Positions 17,194 through 26,700 of a stretch of DNA of 51,349 nucleotides are shown here, one piece after another (positions within the stretch are counted from its first letter, which is position 1; each line of letters begins with the position of its first letter). The notes beneath the pieces are model-generated. The model did no database searches. It worked only from the letters and a program-made list of their open reading frames with translations, and was not told where the DNA came from. Where the stretch lies: NCBI GenBank assembly GCA_001730015.1, contig MDLA01000122.1, positions 1 to 51,349 of the forward strand, in the 5' to 3' direction. Source of the stretch: Chromatiales bacterium (ex Bugula neritina AB1) (lineage in GTDB: Bacteria > Pseudomonadota > Gammaproteobacteria > Granulosicoccales > Granulosicoccaceae). The position numbers and the translations under genes were made by a program.

Positions 17194-18594
17194 TCAACCT
17201 GCCTCGTCAACGTTAGCAGATAAGGTCAGAGCTGACTCGAACTCTGTCAGCAAATCCATAAAATTCTTTCGAACCAGATTTCGGACTTTATCCACAATCA
17301 ACGGCACCGGGCTGGAAGGCTCATGTGTTTCAAAGAATTTCTGAATATCGGCAAGTGTTTGCAGCACCTGCTCTCTAGATTCAATACTTAGCGATTGATC
17401 GTTGTTTTGCGTTACCTCATCACCATCGCCTGACAAGGAGGCCGATGCGGTGATGGTTTCACCGCCAAGAAAGCTGCTGTAACTATGCTCCAAAAGGAAA
17501 CTTACCGGGTCATCTTTCAGCGCCGATAGTATTGCCCGGAAATTATCTTTGTGATTTGGCGCTAGCTCTTGCAGAATATCAAAGAAGTTTTTATACACCA
17601 TTTGACGCGCCCGATATACAAGTATAGGTACCGGACTGGACGGTTCAAATTTCAGGTAGTAGGTCACAATATTATCAAATGCAGCAGCGACTGAATCTCT
17701 GTCAGTAAAGCGGCCACTGCTCGCGATAACTGCTGCGGGAATCGCAACCACCTGCTCTGCAGCTACTTTATCGGTTGAATCACTACTTTGCGCCTTAGCG
17801 CTTTCATGTTCACCGGCGATCGAGTCGGCCTCAACAACCTGCGTGGTTAATTTTTCAGCGGCGTACTCCTTAAGCGCAGCACGACAATCTTCAAGCCGGC
17901 CGATTAGCGAATCAAAAGATAGAGCATCAAAGCCTTTGTAGTCTGCGCTGAAAGCTGCGATTTCCCGGAGGGTATCACTCGAAGCCTGTAAGGCTAAAGC
18001 GGTACCCGCGATGGATTCGGCGTTACTTTCTGCAAATGCACCTTTAATGAGTTTAATATTACAGCGCTCTTTTTCTTCTTCGCTTGCTGATCTTTTACCA
18101 TTTGCGATATCTATGTCACGCAAAGAGAAAGCACCAATATGCCGTACGTCCACCAGATTTGCTCTGTAGATCGTTTCGCTGATATCCGGCGCGTCTGTCA
18201 GTTCTCGCAGGGCACCTACCCGTTCCCACCAGGGGTCGTCAGGATCATCCGTTTCCGCCTGTGGATGAATAGTGTCCCATTGATCGCAAAATATTTTGTG
18301 CACTACCGATAAGGCATCAGCGCCACCCCTGAAGCCTTTAGCCCCGAATGCCGCTCTTACTAAAAATACAAGCAATGCCATGTGCTTTGACTGCTTAAGC
18401 AGGTCTGAACAGATTTCCAGTGCCAGTGCAAAGTCCGGCGGCTGCGGTTCTATGACAGCAGCGCCCATTTGACTGCCTGCTTTCCCTTCTATCGCGATCC
18501 GCAATTGCTGGAATACAGGATCGTACTCAATATCCGGGCGCCCTGATGGGGATTCTGCCGATACTTCAGTGGCTAATTCTTCAAACCCGGACAT
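17194..18594 (-). CDS. tssA: TssA, baseplate/sheath-capping protein with duplicated C-terminal motif
   Basis: I chose ATG at 18594 (466 residues) because GGGAG lies about five bases upstream; the frame also reaches a GTG at 18639 with no such site. The N-terminal ImpA_N domain is clear: AESPSGRPDIEYDPVFQQL and the conserved DPDDPWWERVGALREL. The C-terminal VasJ-type motif occurs twice, as FEPSSPVPILVYRARQMVYKNF near residue 315 and as HEPSSPVPLIVDKVRNLVRKNF near residue 428. TssA primes tail-tube and sheath polymerisation and can stay at the distal end. It is longer than the P. aeruginosa H1 protein (about 344 residues). It is first in the minus-strand operon and divergent from the FHA gene. 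Confidence 0.93.
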   Translation of the reverse strand: MSGFEELATEVSAESPSGRPDIEYDPVFQQLRIAIEGKAGSQMGAAVIEPQPPDFALALEICSDLLKQSKHMALLVFLVRAAFGAKGFRGGADALSVVHKIFCDQWDTIHPQAETDDPDDPWWERVGALRELTDAPDISETIYRANLVDVRHIGAFSLRDIDIANGKRSASEEEKERCNIKLIKGAFAESNAESIAGTALALQASSDTLREIAAFSADYKGFDALSFDSLIGRLEDCRAALKEYAAEKLTTQVVEADSIAGEHESAKAQSSDSTDKVAAEQVVAIPAAVIASSGRFTDRDSVAAAFDNIVTYYLKFEPSSPVPILVYRARQMVYKNFFDILQELAPNHKDNFRAILSALKDDPVSFLLEHSYSSFLGGETITASASLSGDGDEVTQNNDQSLSIESREQVLQTLADIQKFFETHEPSSPVPLIVDKVRNLVRKNFMDLLTEFESALTLSANVDEAG

Positions 18595-18658
18595 TTTGCT
18601 CCCTGCCAGTCCCGAAAACACACTGCACTGTTCTGTCACCCGATAATCGTAGCCTCTG

Positions 18659-18673
18659 TGGCTTGCGGATTGC
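18659..18673 (+). promoter_or_regulatory. Sigma-54-like -24/-12 promoter for the fha-tss operon
   Basis: TGGC, seven bases, then TTGC matches both conserved cores of the RpoN consensus (TGGCAC-N5-TTGC) with correct spacing. It lies in the 310-base divergent region and points towards the FHA gene, with a leader of about 220 bases. RpoN control is known for several T6SS clusters. A chance match is possible; no activator gene or binding site was identified. Confidence 0.45.
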
Positions 18674-18904
18674 CCACCACCCCAACGCTACTTATAACAC
18701 CAGAACTTATCGATTGCACTGATTTTCAAATGGTAATATTACAATCTGTCATCAGCAGATCTGCCAGTTTAACGATAACACCGCATAACGTTTTACCAGT
18801 TGCGCGTTATTTTACACCGACCTCGGAAACCTCCTACAATATAAGAGACAGTACTCTCTAACGAACTCCGATACGCTGCATGTCCGACAACCAATAGAAT
18901 TGAC

Positions 18905-20308
18905 GTGAACATCACAATAAAAATCACGGCCTCTTCAGCGCAAAGTACAGGGGGTACACTCGCTCAGGAATACAAATTCACCCGTTTTCCTGTCATTATC
19001 GGGCGATCCTCGACATGTGACATCACTCTGCCCGACACAGAACGTTATATCTCCGGGCAACATGCGAAAATTACTGATACAAACGGCTCAGTTTCACTCA
19101 CTGACCTGAGCACCAACGGACTATTTCTAAACGGTTCAGCCGCGCCGATCGGAAAGGGCAACATCTCCGCCCTGAACAATGGCGATGTGCTAACACTTGG
19201 GCACTACCGTTTAACTGTTACCGTTTCAGATGAGCAACGGACATCTACAAACAACTCATCCGACCCATTTGCCGATCACTCTCACGCAACCCCGAAAGCT
19301 GATCCACTTGACGATCCTTTCGGTGATTTTCCAGCAGCTGTAGTTAGCAATTCACCGGAAATTGATGAACACGCAGCTCGACTAGACCAAATGGGGCTGG
19401 GACACGACGTCTGGACTACCGGTACCAGCGATAATGACCTCGATCCGTTCGCAGACCTTGAATTCGGCAATAGCGATCTTCCCGCCGCAGAAACGCCACC
19501 TTTCTCAACCAACGGCGGACAAGTTACGGCAGCAGAAACTGATCACGCCGACGATTGGGCCAACTGGACCACTGATACACCAGGAAACAAAGATGGCGCT
19601 GCATCTCTAGCCAGCGGTGCGCACCAACCCGATGCACTTGCCACTCCCGCCGCAGCACCACCTGCACCTGCACCTGCACCTGCACCTGCACCTGCACCTG
19701 CACCTGCACCTGCGAATAACGATCCCCTGAACGCTCTGCTTCATAGCGCGGGACTGAACCCGGCCGACTTTGCAACAGTTAATCGATCAGAGCTGGCGCA
19801 GCATATCGGTGGGTTATTGAACCGCAGCACACTGAGCATGATGCTACTTCTGCGCTCACGTGTTGAGTTAAAAAATGCCATGAGAGCAGAGGTAACTCAG
19901 CTCAGACCCGAGAATAATAATCCGCTGAAGACGGAATTCAAAGTGGAAGATGCTTTGAAGAAGTTGCTGACCCCTTCCCCGGAGAGCGGTTTCGCCGGGC
20001 CGGACAAAGCCATAGATCAGGGGCTGAATGATATAAAAACTCACCAGGTTGCCATGCTTGAGGCAATGCGTTCTTCCCTGCAAATTGCCCTGTCACACTT
20101 TGACCCCGAAACGCTGGAGCAACAGGCGCGACAGGCAAACCCGCTGGCCAGCAATTTACCTCTTGCTCGTGAGAGTAAGCTATGGCAGCAATTCCAGGAA
20201 CGTTACAACGACATAAAACGCGACACGGTTGACGATTTCAGCGATATATTCGGACGTGAATTAAGAAAAGCCTACGAGAATGCGGTCGATCAATTAAAAG
20301 ACGGGTAG
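18905..20308 (+). CDS. FHA-domain T6SS activator (Fha1/TagH type)
   Basis: The protein has 467 residues. An N-terminal FHA domain has all key positions: GRS at 33-35, SGQH at 50-53 and TNG at 70-72. It binds phosphothreonine. An acidic linker rich in DPF repeats (DPFADH, DPFGDF, DPFADLEFG) and an Ala-Pro run (about 251-268) follow. The C-terminal helical domain (MMLLLRSRVELKNAMRAE, PLASNLPLARESKLWQQF) is the usual T6SS-associated one. In the H1 system, PpkA phosphorylates Fha1 to trigger assembly and PppA reverses it; both enzymes are encoded here. The start is GTG at 18905 without a strong ribosome site. It is first in the plus-strand operon. Confidence 0.93.
   Translation: MNITIKITASSAQSTGGTLAQEYKFTRFPVIIGRSSTCDITLPDTERYISGQHAKITDTNGSVSLTDLSTNGLFLNGSAAPIGKGNISALNNGDVLTLGHYRLTVTVSDEQRTSTNNSSDPFADHSHATPKADPLDDPFGDFPAAVVSNSPEIDEHAARLDQMGLGHDVWTTGTSDNDLDPFADLEFGNSDLPAAETPPFSTNGGQVTAAETDHADDWANWTTDTPGNKDGAASLASGAHQPDALATPAAAPPAPAPAPAPAPAPAPAPANNDPLNALLHSAGLNPADFATVNRSELAQHIGGLLNRSTLSMMLLLRSRVELKNAMRAEVTQLRPENNNPLKTEFKVEDALKKLLTPSPESGFAGPDKAIDQGLNDIKTHQVAMLEAMRSSLQIALSHFDPETLEQQARQANPLASNLPLARESKLWQQFQERYNDIKRDTVDDFSDIFGRELRKAYENAVDQLKDG
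19659..19712. repeat. Hexanucleotide tract (CACCTG)9 inside the FHA gene
   Basis: Nine perfect CACCTG units encode an alternating Ala-Pro linker between the FHA domain and the C-terminal domain. Unit changes keep the frame and would only alter linker length by two residues each. Confidence 0.93.
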
Positions 20309-20345
20309 TTTGTTAACGTGAAATTGACTAACTGATATACGGAGC

Positions 20346-20900
20346 ATGAAAATTAAAATACTAAAAGCCACAGGGCCTATTTCCCTTCGCCAACTCTCCA
20401 TGGTCAGTCTAGTAACAGCTGCATTGATAACCACAGCGGGTTGCAACCCGGGTGCAATCCCATCGGTGATCTTCCCGGCGAAAGAGAAAGCACCGGCCGT
20501 TGAACCTGAGCCCGAAACCCCGCAATCTCAATTCGTGACGGTTAACCTTTTTGCCAGAGACTCGATAAACCGAGACCCCGATGGTGTTGCATCGCCAGTC
20601 CGGGTGAGAGTTTTTCTAACTGACGATGCTGCAGCACTGGCGAACATCAGCTTTGAGCAAATGTTTGAATTTGGCGATCAGGGCATCGGTATCAAACCGG
20701 TGGCGGTTAAAACCATGCGACCCGGCTCACTTGAAAGTGTCAATCTGGAAGTGACTCCTGAACACACCACATTGGCTGTCGGCGTAGCCTACCGCGATAT
20801 CGGCCGTGTGGAGTGGCTCGAAAAAATTGATACAACCAATTTGCAGACGCCCGTGCTTAATTTCATACTTTCCGAATATAGTATAAAGTACGAGCAATGA
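20346..20900 (+). CDS. tssJ: TssJ, outer-membrane lipoprotein
   Basis: The 184-residue protein begins with a lipoprotein signal: a basic start, the hydrophobic segment SMVSLVTAALITT, then lipobox TAGC with Cys33. The mature part is a beta-sandwich family with VTVNLFARDSINRDPDGVASPVRVRVFLTD and the YRDIGRVEWL segment near the C-terminus. TssJ anchors the membrane complex to the outer membrane through the periplasmic end of TssM. The ATG at 20346 has a GGAG site close upstream. A Pro/Glu linker (EKAPAVEPEPETP) follows the lipobox. It sits between the FHA gene and tssK. Confidence 0.95.
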   Translation: MKIKILKATGPISLRQLSMVSLVTAALITTAGCNPGAIPSVIFPAKEKAPAVEPEPETPQSQFVTVNLFARDSINRDPDGVASPVRVRVFLTDDAAALANISFEQMFEFGDQGIGIKPVAVKTMRPGSLESVNLEVTPEHTTLAVGVAYRDIGRVEWLEKIDTTNLQTPVLNFILSEYSIKYEQ

Positions 20901-21003
20901 TGAAATTGCCATCAGCACATTTCGCAATCATTCTATAGGCTCCCCTGGTTCCCCGACTTGAATCCGGTAGTCTTAAAGCTTCATGAATAGGTAGGGAGGA
21001 AGT

Positions 21004-22344
21004 TTGTCTAATAATACAAGGACTGTCTGGTCTGAGGGAATGTTTCTCGGTCCTCAACACTTCCAACAGAATGATCGTCACGTATTTAATACGATCGCAG
21101 CGGTAAATTCGGCATCTAACCCATACCCGTTTGGCATTAAGTCAATTCAATTTGATGAGCACGCACTCACGATGGGACGTTTTTCTGTACTGGAGTGCAG
21201 CGGTATTTTTCCGGATGGAACCCCGTTTTCTCTGCCACAAGATGGGCCACTACCAGACCCGCTCGATGTGAGCATGGACGACATCGAAAATATAATATTT
21301 ATCGGGATTCCATTTGAATCACATGCAGAAAAAGACGTAGCTGAAAAACGCAGCCAGGAGTCTTTTTCCAGATATTTACTCGACGACCAGCAAATACGAG
21401 ACAGACACAGCCCGGATTCCGACAGCACTGAAACCGTTTTCACCGCCAACTTATGGGCAAGACTACAATTTTCCGGCACCGGTGAGACAGCATTTCACAC
21501 CATTCCGATCAGTAGAATCTCTAATGTTGCGGAAGATAGAGTGGTGACGCTCGACCCAAACTTTTTCCCGTGCGCCATGGCCATTGGGGCATCTATCGGG
21601 CTCCAGCAACTTTGCCGTGATTTAGATGTTCAGCTTGCACAACGCGGTAAAGACCTGTCAGAGAAGGTAGGAAGACCGGACGGTGCCGACAGCGCTCAGC
21701 TTTCCCAATTTTTCATACTTCAGATAATCAATAGAGCAAAGCCGTTAGTTCAGCATGTGCTGAATACACCAACCCTGACACCGGAATCTCTATACCGTGA
21801 GCTAGCTCAACTCGCCGGAGAACTGGCAACCTTCTGCACACCCGAAAAACGTGCGCCGGAATTACCTGCATACAATCATCGGGATCAGTTTCTAACGTTC
21901 GATCCTCTGATGAACCGCCTACGCGAGAATCTAGATTTTACCATCGATCAAAAAGTAGCATCCCATCCAGTGGTATCGCATTCCAAACCGGGAATTTACA
22001 GTTGCAGAATACCCGACTTAACTTTATTCAGGAATGCGCGCTTTATTCTGGCCGCCTCTGCCAGAGTTCCATCAGAAGACCTGCGCAGGCAATTTCTCCA
22101 GCAGACGACCCTGTCTTCCACCGACAAGTTACGAGATCTTGTCACCACCCATACAACAGGAATTTCGCTTTCTCCTGTCGTGCAACTGCCAAATAATATT
22201 CCGATGTACGACCAGCATTTATATTTCGAGCTAGACACATCGACGGCAATGTGGTCAGAAATTGGCGTTAGCGGCATCATCGCTATGCACATTGCCGGCA
22301 ACTTTCCCGATCTTACTATGCAAATGTGGACGATCTCACAATGA
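21004..22344 (+). CDS. tssK: TssK, baseplate-to-membrane adaptor
   Basis: The 446 residues match TssK: VWSEGMFLGPQHFQQNDRH at the N-terminus, then PDGTPFSLPQDGPLP, the middle QRGKDLSEKVGR shoulder region, and the C-terminal PGIYSCRIPDLTLFRNARFILAASA and MYDQHLYFELD head. TssK trimers connect the TssF/TssG/TssE wedges to TssL and TssM. The start is TTG at 21004, supported by a strong GGGAGGA site just upstream and by conservation from the first residues. Its last bases overlap tssL (ATGA). Confidence 0.95.
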   Translation: MSNNTRTVWSEGMFLGPQHFQQNDRHVFNTIAAVNSASNPYPFGIKSIQFDEHALTMGRFSVLECSGIFPDGTPFSLPQDGPLPDPLDVSMDDIENIIFIGIPFESHAEKDVAEKRSQESFSRYLLDDQQIRDRHSPDSDSTETVFTANLWARLQFSGTGETAFHTIPISRISNVAEDRVVTLDPNFFPCAMAIGASIGLQQLCRDLDVQLAQRGKDLSEKVGRPDGADSAQLSQFFILQIINRAKPLVQHVLNTPTLTPESLYRELAQLAGELATFCTPEKRAPELPAYNHRDQFLTFDPLMNRLRENLDFTIDQKVASHPVVSHSKPGIYSCRIPDLTLFRNARFILAASARVPSEDLRRQFLQQTTLSSTDKLRDLVTTHTTGISLSPVVQLPNNIPMYDQHLYFELDTSTAMWSEIGVSGIIAMHIAGNFPDLTMQMWTISQ

Positions 22345-23606
22345 GTGACGATCCATTTGACGACGATTCCGACAAAACGCTCCTGCGCCCTCGCCCATCC
22401 CACCCACAGCCGTCGATAAGTGCGTCTGCGCTACCAATTCCTGAACAGCTATTCGGCGGAGTAAACCCGATAGAACAAGCGGCATCCCGTCTACTATCGA
22501 TTCTGGTTACTATAAAAAATGCATCCTCGCATCCGGCCCCAAATCAACTTAAAGAGCAAATATCCTCTGAAATGGAGGCATTCAGAACGCGGGCAAAGAA
22601 AGTGGTCGGAGACCCTAAAGAACTAACCATAGCGAGCTATGTCCTTTGCACCGCACTTGACGAAGCAGCTCTAAATACCCCGTGGGGGCATAAGTCAGAT
22701 TGGGCGAAAAACAGTTTGTTATCGTCTTTTCACCGCGAAGTCAGAGGCGGCGAACGTTTTTTCGAAATACTTAAAAGACTGGGAGCTGAACCCGAGAAAA
22801 ACTTAAATCTGCTGGAGCTCATGTATGTATGCCTCTCGCTCGGCTATGAAGGCACCTATAAAATCACGAAAAACGGACAAGCAACGCTACAAAAAATTCG
22901 CAACTGGCTATTTGAGATCTTACGCGCGCATGGCAGAGCATCTCCTTCCAGCCTGTCAGTTAACTGGGAAGGATCAAACATACAAGACAGTTCTCTCCCT
23001 CGCATGGCAGCGATCTGGGTAGCTCTTGCTGCTGCACTGGCATTTCTGGCCCTTGCATTCTTCACTCTGCAAATAAAACTGGGGGAAGGTACCGGCGAAA
23101 CTGTTCGAAGCTTTTATTCGATACATGCACCGGCGCTGAAAGTTCGCACCCCTCCAAGCTTCGTTCCTGCCGCGGAGACTGGCCCCACCTACTCCGACTT
23201 ACTCAGCGTACAAATTGCAACCGGAGATGTATCGGTCGTTGAGTTTGGCAATATGGCCCTGGTTCGTCTGGTTGGTGATAATCTCTTTCAATCGGGCAAA
23301 GCAAACGTAGATGAGCGCGCAATTCCATTTATTCTAGATATAGCTCAAGCTGTAAATCAGCATTCCGGACCAATAGTAATACGAGGTCACACAGACAATA
23401 TACCCATCAGGCGTCCGGAATTTCCATCCAACCTTGATCTGTCGGAAGCTCGAGCGCAATCTGTTCTCAACATTTTGAGAAGCGCAAATGTAGACAACGA
23501 TCGCCTTTCAGCCGAAGGTGCCGGTGATCTGGAACCTCTCAATGACAACAGCACGCGCGAACTACGAAGCCGGAATCGACGTGTCGAATTGAGCGCTTAC
23601 TATTAA
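22341..23606 (+). CDS. tssL: TssL with fused OmpA-like peptidoglycan-binding domain
   Basis: I chose ATG at 22341, overlapping the tssK stop (ATGA) and giving the family-typical start MSDDPFDDDSDKTLLRPRP; the frame also allows 22326. The DotU/IcmH cytosolic domain (about 40-205) has YVLCTALDEAALNTPWG and SLGYEGTYK. One transmembrane helix follows near 223-245 (MAAIWVALAAALAFLALAFF). The periplasmic C-terminus is an OmpA-like domain with GHTDNIPIRR, LSEARAQSVLNIL and RSRNRRVEL, which would tether the membrane complex to peptidoglycan. Such 'evolved' TssL proteins make a separate TagL/TagP anchor unnecessary. The length (421) fits this class. Confidence 0.95.
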   Translation: MSDDPFDDDSDKTLLRPRPSHPQPSISASALPIPEQLFGGVNPIEQAASRLLSILVTIKNASSHPAPNQLKEQISSEMEAFRTRAKKVVGDPKELTIASYVLCTALDEAALNTPWGHKSDWAKNSLLSSFHREVRGGERFFEILKRLGAEPEKNLNLLELMYVCLSLGYEGTYKITKNGQATLQKIRNWLFEILRAHGRASPSSLSVNWEGSNIQDSSLPRMAAIWVALAAALAFLALAFFTLQIKLGEGTGETVRSFYSIHAPALKVRTPPSFVPAAETGPTYSDLLSVQIATGDVSVVEFGNMALVRLVGDNLFQSGKANVDERAIPFILDIAQAVNQHSGPIVIRGHTDNIPIRRPEFPSNLDLSEARAQSVLNILRSANVDNDRLSAEGAGDLEPLNDNSTRELRSRNRRVELSAYY

Positions 23607-23619
23607 TAAACGAATTGAT

Positions 23620-23712
23620 ATGGATCTCGATTACAGACAAGCCCCTGGATTGCTCACACTCCAAACAGGAATCTCAGCCACCGACTTCCCGGCCGGGCTG
23701 GTTAAACGATGA
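23620..23712 (+). CDS. Putative 30-residue ORF coupled to tssM
   Basis: A short frame starts at ATG 23620 (MDLDYRQAPGLL...) and ends in TGA overlapping the tssM ATG (ATGA, 23709-23712). It fills almost the whole tssL-tssM spacer. Its ribosome site is weak and I know no homologue. It may be a coupling leader for tssM, whose own ATG also lacks a good site, or it may be chance. Confidence 0.3.
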   Translation: MDLDYRQAPGLLTLQTGISATDFPAGLVKR

Positions 23713-26700
23713 GTTCAATTAAGAATTTTCTCAAAGGTACATGGGCCGCTTCACTCATCGTTGTTCTTGGAATGTCTGTCGCGATCTGGTACACCGGCCC
23801 ATACCTCGGGTTTTCCAGCTTCCGCCCGCTTCGTCCACCCGAGTACCGCCTGGCCTGCATCGCTGCGCTACTTGCGGGTTGGGTTCTCTACATTCTTTAT
23901 CGGTTATGGCGTGCTCGTAAAACCAATACCACGTTGCTCGATTCAATAAGCGACGATGGTGGCCTCGGAGAAGCAAAAGCCGCGGAGTCCGCAACACTGC
24001 AGGAAAAAATGGAAGAGGCTGTATCGGTACTCAAAACGAAAAGCTTCTCAAGGTTCGGCGGAAAAAAATATATTTACGAGTTGCCCTGGTATTTAATTAT
24101 CGGGCCACCGGGTGCAGGCAAGACCACCCTGCTGCAGAATTCCGGATTGAATTTTCCTCTGGAAGAATCCCATGGAAAATTTTCAGTGAAAGGCGTGGGC
24201 GGCACGCGCAACTGCGATTGGTGGTTTACCGATGAAGCTGTTTTGCTAGACACCGCCGGAAGATACACAACACAGGACAGCGATTCTGAAATAGATAAAA
24301 GTGCCTGGAGCACCTTTCTAGAACTGTTGAAAAAAACCCGCTCTCGCCGACCGGTAAACGGTATGTTTGTCGCTATCGCGTTTCACGATATCGTTCAGTC
24401 AAATGAAGATCAACTCAGGCAGCTCGCAAAAACAATTCGTATTCGCGTTGAAGAAATGCACACCAAGTTTGGAATGCGACCTCCAATCTATCTTGTTATC
24501 ACCAAAAGCGATCTCATGGCAGGCTTTAACGAATTCTTCGCCAACCTGGATGAGGATCATCGCAAACAAGTGTGGGGTTTTACACTAGATCCTGCGATTA
24601 CCGAGGATTTTTCAAAACTTGCCGAGGCGGAACTCGATAAACTGCGGTCTATACTTTTCCAGCAATTAACCATACGTCTGAATCAGGAGTCATCACAGCA
24701 ACGTCGCGATCAAATCTACGGATTTCCGATGCAATTCTCCGCAATGCAAAACAAATTACGGATCTTCATCGAGCAATTTTCATCGAAGTCCCGGTTGCAG
24801 GAAGACCCTTATATTCGAGGTCTCTACTTTACCAGCGCCACCCAGGAAGGTTCGGTTCTTGATCAGGTTGTATCGTCTGTTGCTCAAAGCTTCGGATTTT
24901 CCAACGAAGCATCGGCCCCGGGCATGGGCGCTGGAAAGAGCTTTTTTGTCAGCAGACTACTTAGCGACGTGGTATTCGGCGAGGCCGGCCTTGCTGGTAC
25001 AAACCTCTCCGGTGAAAAGCGGGCAAAGCGATTGCAGTGGGTCACGGTCGGCATGATCGCCCTGTTGACTGCAGGGGTGTTAAGCAGTTGGGGTTTATCG
25101 TACTTTCAAAACAAATCGATGATGGCTGGCATCGAAAATACAGCTGAGACTCTGGAACAGCAGGTTAGCCGCTTGCCGGTTGACAGCCTCGATCTGCTCA
25201 AAACATCATCAATGCTTAACAACGCTCGTGACCTCAATACCACCCGTACCGATTCCGGCGTACTGCTAAAACACACCGGACTTTACCAGGGAGAAAAGAT
25301 CGGCCGCAGAGCGTCCACCAAATACGATGAACTGCTAATAGATGGTCTACTGGCCAGACTCATGGTTAGATTGGAACATCAGATCCATGCAGAGGCAAAC
25401 AATTCAGAGTTTCTATTCGAGGCCCTGAAGACATATCAGATGATCGGGAGCAAAGCCCACTATAATGCCGACGATATTATTGGGTGGTTCAAATTCGACT
25501 TTGATCAGAATCTCCCGAGCACAACCTCTAGAAAACAACTAAGCGATCTAATAGGCCACACTGAGAATCTTTTCCAGGAAATACCAAAACGTCTGCCTCG
25601 CCCTTTGGACACAGAATTCGTAGCTCGATATCAGCAGATCGCTGCAACCACCCCATTAGAGAACCATGCATACTTTCGTATCAAACAGCTTCATTCAGGG
25701 CAAAACAACACCGCCTTGAATTTGAGTGATATTGTAGGGTTTGATCTGACACGCAGCTTGACACTTTCCAACGATAAAACCTTTAATAATTTCATACCAC
25801 TATTCTATACACCGACCGGTTATCATCAGAGCTTTTTACCGTCGCTCCCGAAAATCACGCAGGCGCTCGCAAACGACAAATGGGTACTTGGCCCGTACGC
25901 TGACTCAAACGGCACTATCGACGGGCCACGACTTGAGCAAAGTGTATTGAATCAGTATTACACTGAATACCGCGCAGTCTGGGAAGAACTTTTAAATTCA
26001 CTGGTAATTAGAAAGTCAGGTGACCTGCGAGAGCTGACGGCGTTTATTTCACTCGTTACAGAGGAAGATTCTCCCCTAAAAAAACTACTGGTTACAACAG
26101 CAGAGCAGACGACCCTGCGCTTGCCGCAACCTGACCCGAACAAAAACGAAGCAGGTACAGATCGGCAATCGAACCTCACCAGCCTGATAAAACCACAGGG
26201 CAGCGGTATAAGCGACATGAGCGACCCTGTAACAGAGTACTTCAAGCCACTACACGACATGGTTGAAGACTGGGAGTCTAACGGATCAAAAATTGATTCC
26301 ATACTGCAACAAACTTCCAGACTAAATATAGAATTACTCCCGATGGCAACCACGCCAGGTGCATTTGCTGACCCGCAATTGTCCAGGGAATTGCAATCGA
26401 AAATACGGGATTTATCGTCAAAATCCCAACAATTACCCGCCGCCGTTGCCAGCCTGGTCTCGGAGATTGCAAACGATGTCAATGACGCAGCCAGTGGTGG
26501 CTTGTGCGCTCAGCTGAATGCACAGTGGGAATCTGAGGTCTACCCGTATTATCAGCGCGCATTAAGCAACCGGTATCCTCTACGTCGCCGTGCTACGAGT
26601 GAAATTACTCTGGACGACTTCGGCCGGTTTTTCGGCCCTGGTGGAATTATAGACACTTACGTCTCGACTTATTTAGCAGACAAGATCCAGAAAACTTCCG

